This document shows, in pieces, positions 60,250 to 64,000 of a DNA stretch of 64,000 nucleotides (its first letter is position 1; each line of letters begins with the position of its first letter). The stretch is taken from NCBI RefSeq assembly GCF_003258605.2, contig NZ_CP031264.1:186001-250000 (forward strand), given 5' to 3'. Below the pieces are notes generated by a model, which was not told the DNA's origin, ran no database searches, and worked only from the letters and a program-made list of their open reading frames with translations. Made by a program: the position numbers and the translations under genes. This stretch comes from Peterkaempfera bronchialis (GTDB lineage: Bacteria; Actinomycetota; Actinomycetes; Streptomycetales; Streptomycetaceae).

Positions 60250-62280
60250 TCAGAGGGAGCGGACGGTGGTGTTGCGGCCGCTGACCGGGGCCACGGTCGA
60301 GGAGCCGGTGTAGACGGCGTGCAGGACGTGCTTGCCCTTCTTGAGCTTGGGCAGGGTCACCGTGACCTTGCCGCCCCGGAGCACACCGGTGGCGATGACC
60401 TTGCGGCCCTCCAGGATCTGCACCTTGCCGCCGGGGACGGTGCCCTGGGCGGTGACGGTCACCGCGACCTTGGCCCGGGCGGTGTGCCGGACGGAGGCCG
60501 GGGCCTTGGCGGAGACGCTCGCGGAGGCCCGGTTGATGCCGAGCCGGGCAGCCCCGGAGGAGCCGTTGAACCGGCTGTCGCCGTCGTAGGCGACGGTCAG
60601 GTTGTGCCAGCCGGGCGTGAGCCGGCTGGAGAGCGCCACCGACACCTGGCCGGCCTTGTTCAGGGTGCCGGTGCCCAGCGTGGCCTTGCCCTCGCGGACG
60701 GTGACCTTGCCGGTCGGGACGGCGGTGGGGGTGCCGGTCACGGTGACGGCGATGTGCGGCACCTTGCCGTAGGCGACCTTGTCCGGGGCGGCCTTGGCGG
60801 TCACCTTGGAGGCCGACTTCGGTATCGCGGGAACGGAGGCGCTGATCGAGGTGGAGACCCCCGCGCCATTGAGGCTGTTCGCGTACACCTCGACGCCGTA
60901 CCGGCCGGCGGGCAGGCCGGTGAGGCTCAGCGAGGTGGTGGCGGCCAGCAGGTCCTTGCTCGCGACCAGGCTGCCGTCGGCCCTGGTGACCAGCACCCGG
61001 TAGTCGGTGACGGGGAGGTCGCTGGCGGCCGGGGCGGTCCAGGAGGCCTTGAGGGAGCCGGCGCCGGTGGTCGCGGTGAGCGACCGGACGGCGGTGGGCA
61101 GGCCCTGCGCGGCGCCGCTCTCCAGGGCGCCGAGCTTGGCGTGCTGGGCCGGGTTCACCGAGCCGTTGTACGACTCGTTGAGGAAGCCGAAGTCGGCGAT
61201 GACCTTCTTGGCGTCGTCGGAGGCCAGGGCGGCCTTGTGGGCGCCGTTGGTGACGAAGACGTCGTACAGCGCCTTGTCGAAGAAGGCTCCGGTCGGGTCG
61301 ATGGCCCGGCTCGGCACCACGTTGTAGACGTCGCGGCCGAAGGTGGCGTTGTCGAAGTAGTCGGTGTTGGGCGCCAGCCCGCCCGCCGCAGCGGCGACCG
61401 GGCTGGTGGCGGTGGTGCCGGACAGGGCCACCGAGCCGATGAAGGCGCCGCCCTTGGCCGCGGTGGTGCTGCGGTCGGGGGCGATGCCGTTGGTCTGGGC
61501 GATCCAGCTGGCGGCGGAGAAGGGGATCAGGTCGCCGTCGTTGAGGATGACGCCGTCGGCGCGGTTCTCCTCGATCAGCTTGCCGCCGACGGAGTCGTGC
61601 ACATTGCTGCCGAGCGGGCTGCTGCCGATCCCGATGGCGCTGAGGAAGAACTTGCGGGTGCCGGAGCTGCTCTGCGGGATCAGCGGGTTGACGGGGTGGC
61701 CGCCCAGCTCGGTGAGGCTGCCGCTGTAGATCTCCTTGAGCTGGTCGGGGGTGAGGTTCTTCAGGAAGTCGCCCTTGGCGACATAGCCGACGGCGTCCCG
61801 GGCGAAGGGGATGAAGGTGAGCGCGGTGCCGGTGGCCGAGGGGCCGCCGGAGGAGCGGGCGAAGTCGACCTGGCCGCCGATGGCCGAGGCGCTGGAGAGG
61901 AACGTGCTGCCGACCAGCGAGGCGCTGAGTGCCTGGCGCCCCTCCCCCGAGCCGTTGGGCCTCGGGAGGAGCGGGCCGTTCTGCCGGGTGCGGATGTCGC
62001 CGTGCGCGGCACCGGTGACCGGGTCCAGCGCGTCGTAGGAGGCCAGGCCCGCGCCCTCCGCCGTGACGGCGGTGGCCGCGTAGTTCTTGCCGTTGACGAT
62101 GTCTCCGGCGAGCGCGTTGAGGACGTCCTGGGTGGTGTCGGAGCCGACACCGACCAGCTTGCGGTAGGTGCCTGCGGGGGTCGGGTCGGCGGTGGCCGGA
62201 GTCGCCAGGGCGAGGCTGCCGACCGCTACCGCGGCGGTCAGGACCGCGGCGAGCGCGGCCGTGGGGCGCGTGGTGCCCAT
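60250..62280 (-). CDS. PstS-like secreted binding protein with FN3 and Ig-like repeats
   Basis: 676 residues. Signal peptide ~1-31 (ALATPATA), phosphate-binding-protein-type domain ~35-365 (LVGVGSDTTQDVLNALAGD, VDFARSSGGPSATGTALTFIPFARDAVGYVAKG, NPLIPQSSSGTRKFF), an FN3 domain (~370-460) and two Ig-like/Big repeats (~465-555 and ~560-645), each with the IAVTVTG/VAVTVTA start and HNLTVAYDG/HVLHAVYTG ends. SGTRKFF corresponds to the phosphate-loop SGT of PstS. No C-terminal sorting signal is present. It probably captures phosphate or another oxyanion in the cell wall, with the Ig repeats acting as a spacer. Confidence 0.82.
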   Translation of the reverse strand: MGTTRPTAALAAVLTAAVAVGSLALATPATADPTPAGTYRKLVGVGSDTTQDVLNALAGDIVNGKNYAATAVTAEGAGLASYDALDPVTGAAHGDIRTRQNGPLLPRPNGSGEGRQALSASLVGSTFLSSASAIGGQVDFARSSGGPSATGTALTFIPFARDAVGYVAKGDFLKNLTPDQLKEIYSGSLTELGGHPVNPLIPQSSSGTRKFFLSAIGIGSSPLGSNVHDSVGGKLIEENRADGVILNDGDLIPFSAASWIAQTNGIAPDRSTTAAKGGAFIGSVALSGTTATSPVAAAAGGLAPNTDYFDNATFGRDVYNVVPSRAIDPTGAFFDKALYDVFVTNGAHKAALASDDAKKVIADFGFLNESYNGSVNPAQHAKLGALESGAAQGLPTAVRSLTATTGAGSLKASWTAPAASDLPVTDYRVLVTRADGSLVASKDLLAATTSLSLTGLPAGRYGVEVYANSLNGAGVSTSISASVPAIPKSASKVTAKAAPDKVAYGKVPHIAVTVTGTPTAVPTGKVTVREGKATLGTGTLNKAGQVSVALSSRLTPGWHNLTVAYDGDSRFNGSSGAARLGINRASASVSAKAPASVRHTARAKVAVTVTAQGTVPGGKVQILEGRKVIATGVLRGGKVTVTLPKLKKGKHVLHAVYTGSSTVAPVSGRNTTVRSL

Positions 62281-62430
62281 AGGTGTTCTGTCTCCTGCTC
62301 GGGGACGGTGGTGCACGACGGAGGGAGAAGCTGCCCGCGTCGGCCGGCGCCGGGGCGCCCGGTCTGGCGGGTTGGTGCTCGCCGTCGGCCCCGGCTGTCT
62401 TTCGGGGCAGGCGGCGGGTCTGGGGTTGCG

Positions 62431-62511
62431 GCCGTGGGGTTCAGGCCGTGGGGTTCAGGCCATGGGGTTCAGGCCGTCGGGTTGAGGCCGTCGGGTTCAG
62501 GCCGTCGGGGG
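62431..62511 (-). repeat. 14-bp tandem repeat array (about 5.8 units)
   Basis: Units of GCCGTGGGGTTCAG and close variants run head to tail from 62431. The stop codon of the membrane-anchored PstS-like gene lies inside the fifth unit, so slippage would change its C-terminus, because the unit is not a multiple of three. The rest of the 216-bp gap to the PstS-like gene shows nothing else. Confidence 0.8.
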
Positions 62512-64000
62512 CCGCCTGCCGGGGCGTCCGGGCAGCCGCAGCCGCCGGAGCCAGGTCGGGAGCGGGATGCGCGGCACCAGGGTCACGCTCCGGCCACCGG
62601 GCAGCGCCACCCGCAGCGGCAGCCTGACGGCCGTGGGCCGGGCGCCGCCGGCCAGCGGGGCGGCGAGGGCGGCGAGCAGCCCGACTGCGGCGCCGATCGG
62701 CACGGCGTAGCGCAGGGCGCCGCCGGGGTCGGCGGGGCTGATACCGGCCGCGACCGGAGCGGCGGCGGGTGCGCTGCCGGCGGTCGGCGGCACCGGCGAG
62801 GGAGAGCCGGGCCCGCCGCTGCCGGGAGCCCTGGTCGGGGGGCTGGTCGGGTCGGCCGCCGGGCCGCCTCCGGCCTCCCCACCGGGGGCGCCGCCGGTGG
62901 AGCCGCCGACCGTGGTGCCGACGGCGGGGCCGGTGGGTCCGGTGCCACTGGTGGGACCGGTGGGACCGGCGCTGCCCGGCGAGGGTGCGGGCCGCCAGTC
63001 CGCGAGCGCCGTCGCGGTCCGCAGGGCCTCGGCGCGCAGGGGCTGCGGCATCGGGGCGTAGCCGCGCGGCAGGTCGCCGGGCGCGTCGCCCGGCCGCTGG
63101 CCGGCTCCGGCGGCATACCGCAGCAGTGCCGCGTAGTCCCTGCGGGCGGCGGCGTCGAGTTCGGCGGGCCGGGCGGCGGCCTGCACGATCAGGGTGAGCG
63201 GGTAGCCGCCCGGGACCTTGGTGGCCGGGTCGGTGTGCAGCACGCCGTCCTGGCGGACGGCCTTGGCGGCGGAGGCCAGCAGGGTGGCGCGGGCCGGGGC
63301 GGTGAACTCCCCGGCGGCGTTGCGGAGCCGGGCCGTCTGAAGGCCGAACCGGGCGGCGGAGGCGGCGTCGGTGACGGTGAGCATAAACCGCCGACCGACC
63401 GTCTGCGGGCCGGGGCTCTTCCATGCGGGCGGGCTGGCCAGCGGGTCCCAGTTGGACTTCCACAGCTGGTCGGCGCGGCGGGTGTGCAGGGCGCCGGAGT
63501 GCAGGTCGTCGACGTAGGGGTGGAAGTCGGTCATGGACTGCTCGACCGTGGCGTCGGAGCTGCCCGGCGGGATGGTCTTCCAGGGGTCGCTCTTGGGGAA
63601 GTCGTCGCGGTCGTCGGCGAAGGCGGTGCCGGTGGGGTTGAGGTCCGGGTCGACGCTGAAGTACGGGTTGACCCGCATGCCCCACTCGTCGGGCTGCCCC
63701 TTGAGGAACTGCCTGGTCTGCCGGTCCGCGAAGAGCCACCGCCAGAGCTGCCGGGCGGCGTCGGTGTGCCCGAGGGCGGTGACCAGGTCGGTGTCGGTGC
63801 TGGGGTTCTCGGCGACGGTGAGGTGGGCGAACTCCGGGTTGTACCGGATGAACTCCGGGTCGCTGAGCAGACCGGGCGGGTTGCCGGCCGCCCAGGCGTA
63901 GCCCTTGGCCGCGACGCGCCCGGAGGTGCCGCCGGAGGTGGTGGTGCGGACGGCGCCCCAGGGGGAGTTGCCGTATGACTCGGTGAGCAGCTTGGCGACC
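62497..64000 (-). CDS. Membrane-anchored PstS-like protein (N-terminus outside window)
   Basis: The frame is open to the window end, giving ≥501 residues. The visible part starts inside a PstS-type fold (VAKLLTESYGNSPWGAV) and contains YPLTLIVQAAARPAELDAAARRDYAALLRYAAGAG with GDAPGDLPRGYAPMPQPLR, a block I know from the ends of actinobacterial phosphate-binding proteins. A Gly/Pro/Thr-rich linker (~110 residues), one C-terminal span (YAVPIGAAVGLLAALAAPLA) and a basic tail follow, so it is held at the membrane. It precedes the other PstS-like gene on the same strand. Its ligand may be phosphate; this is not proven. Confidence 0.72.
   Translation of the reverse strand, partial: VAKLLTESYGNSPWGAVRTTTSGGTSGRVAAKGYAWAAGNPPGLLSDPEFIRYNPEFAHLTVAENPSTDTDLVTALGHTDAARQLWRWLFADRQTRQFLKGQPDEWGMRVNPYFSVDPDLNPTGTAFADDRDDFPKSDPWKTIPPGSSDATVEQSMTDFHPYVDDLHSGALHTRRADQLWKSNWDPLASPPAWKSPGPQTVGRRFMLTVTDAASAARFGLQTARLRNAAGEFTAPARATLLASAAKAVRQDGVLHTDPATKVPGGYPLTLIVQAAARPAELDAAARRDYAALLRYAAGAGQRPGDAPGDLPRGYAPMPQPLRAEALRTATALADWRPAPSPGSAGPTGPTSGTGPTGPAVGTTVGGSTGGAPGGEAGGGPAADPTSPPTRAPGSGGPGSPSPVPPTAGSAPAAAPVAAGISPADPGGALRYAVPIGAAVGLLAALAAPLAGGARPTAVRLPLRVALPGGRSVTLVPRIPLPTWLRRLRLPGRPGRRPPTA

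Noticed and set aside
58963-63978. Very long forward-strand open frame (1671 codons)
   Set aside because: It is opposite the PstB, sortase-like and PstS-like genes; its product is Arg/Gly/Pro-rich low-complexity, a product of high GC on the opposite strand.

Overview
The window is very GC-rich (GC almost fixed at third codon positions), with GTG starts, AGGAGG-type ribosome sites and dense regulator/ABC-transporter/secreted-hydrolase content. This fits a Streptomycetaceae actinomycete (Streptomyces, Kitasatospora or a close relative); the genus cannot be fixed from sequence alone. No rRNA, tRNA, CRISPR array, transposase or prophage was seen. Most of the window is metabolic accessory chromosome.

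Layout. 1-0.6 kb: 3' end of a CHAT-protease-fold protein. 0.8-7.7 kb: purine/allantoin degradation, with a translationally coupled reverse-strand run (malate synthase, CitE-like aldolase, allantoinase, allantoicase, deaminase) and a divergent IclR regulator. 7.8-9.5 kb: a membrane protein and an HSL-type esterase. 9.8-13.5 kb: a secreted GH3 glycosidase with three discoidin-type carbohydrate-binding domains behind a LacI-type operator. 13.6-15.5 kb: an MFS exporter and its FadR-type regulator. 15.7-22.6 kb: a reverse-strand run of amino-acid-type ABC transporter, acetoacetate-decarboxylase-fold protein, GntR, SDR and P5C dehydrogenase. 22.9-26 kb: a large secreted subtilase. 26-33 kb: an organosulfur operon preceded by a cysteine leader peptide (35 codons) and a C-rich attenuator-like stretch. 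It encodes a DszB-like desulfinase, SsuABC-like transporter proteins, a further SBP-fold protein and an SsuD-like monooxygenase, with a divergent IclR. 33.2-36.9 kb: FadR-type regulator, a cytosine-deaminase-like amidohydrolase and an APC permease. 37-40.9 kb: two small unknown proteins, a LysE-type exporter, a DinB-fold protein and an S53 protease. 41.3-46 kb: kdpFABC without kdpDE. 46-56 kb: a sugar/polyol catabolic operon of LyxK/EryA-like kinase, GlpD-like dehydrogenase, LsrF-type aldolase/thiolase and ribose-type ABC transporter under a HutC-type GntR. 56.2-58.2 kb: a secreted beta-helix carbohydrate-active protein. 58.3-64 kb: a Pst-like cluster of PstB, a sortase-like protein that has lost its catalytic Cys and His, a PstS-like protein with FN3/Ig repeats, and a membrane-anchored PstS-like protein running off the window.

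The most interesting systems are the organosulfur operon with its DszB-like enzyme and leader-peptide control, the kinase + FAD dehydrogenase + LsrF-type aldolase operon, and the Pst-like cluster carrying an inactivated sortase. Several regulator/operator pairs can be read directly from inverted repeats: 9840-9857, 14302/15565, 22698-22726, 34003-34023 and 55016-55145.
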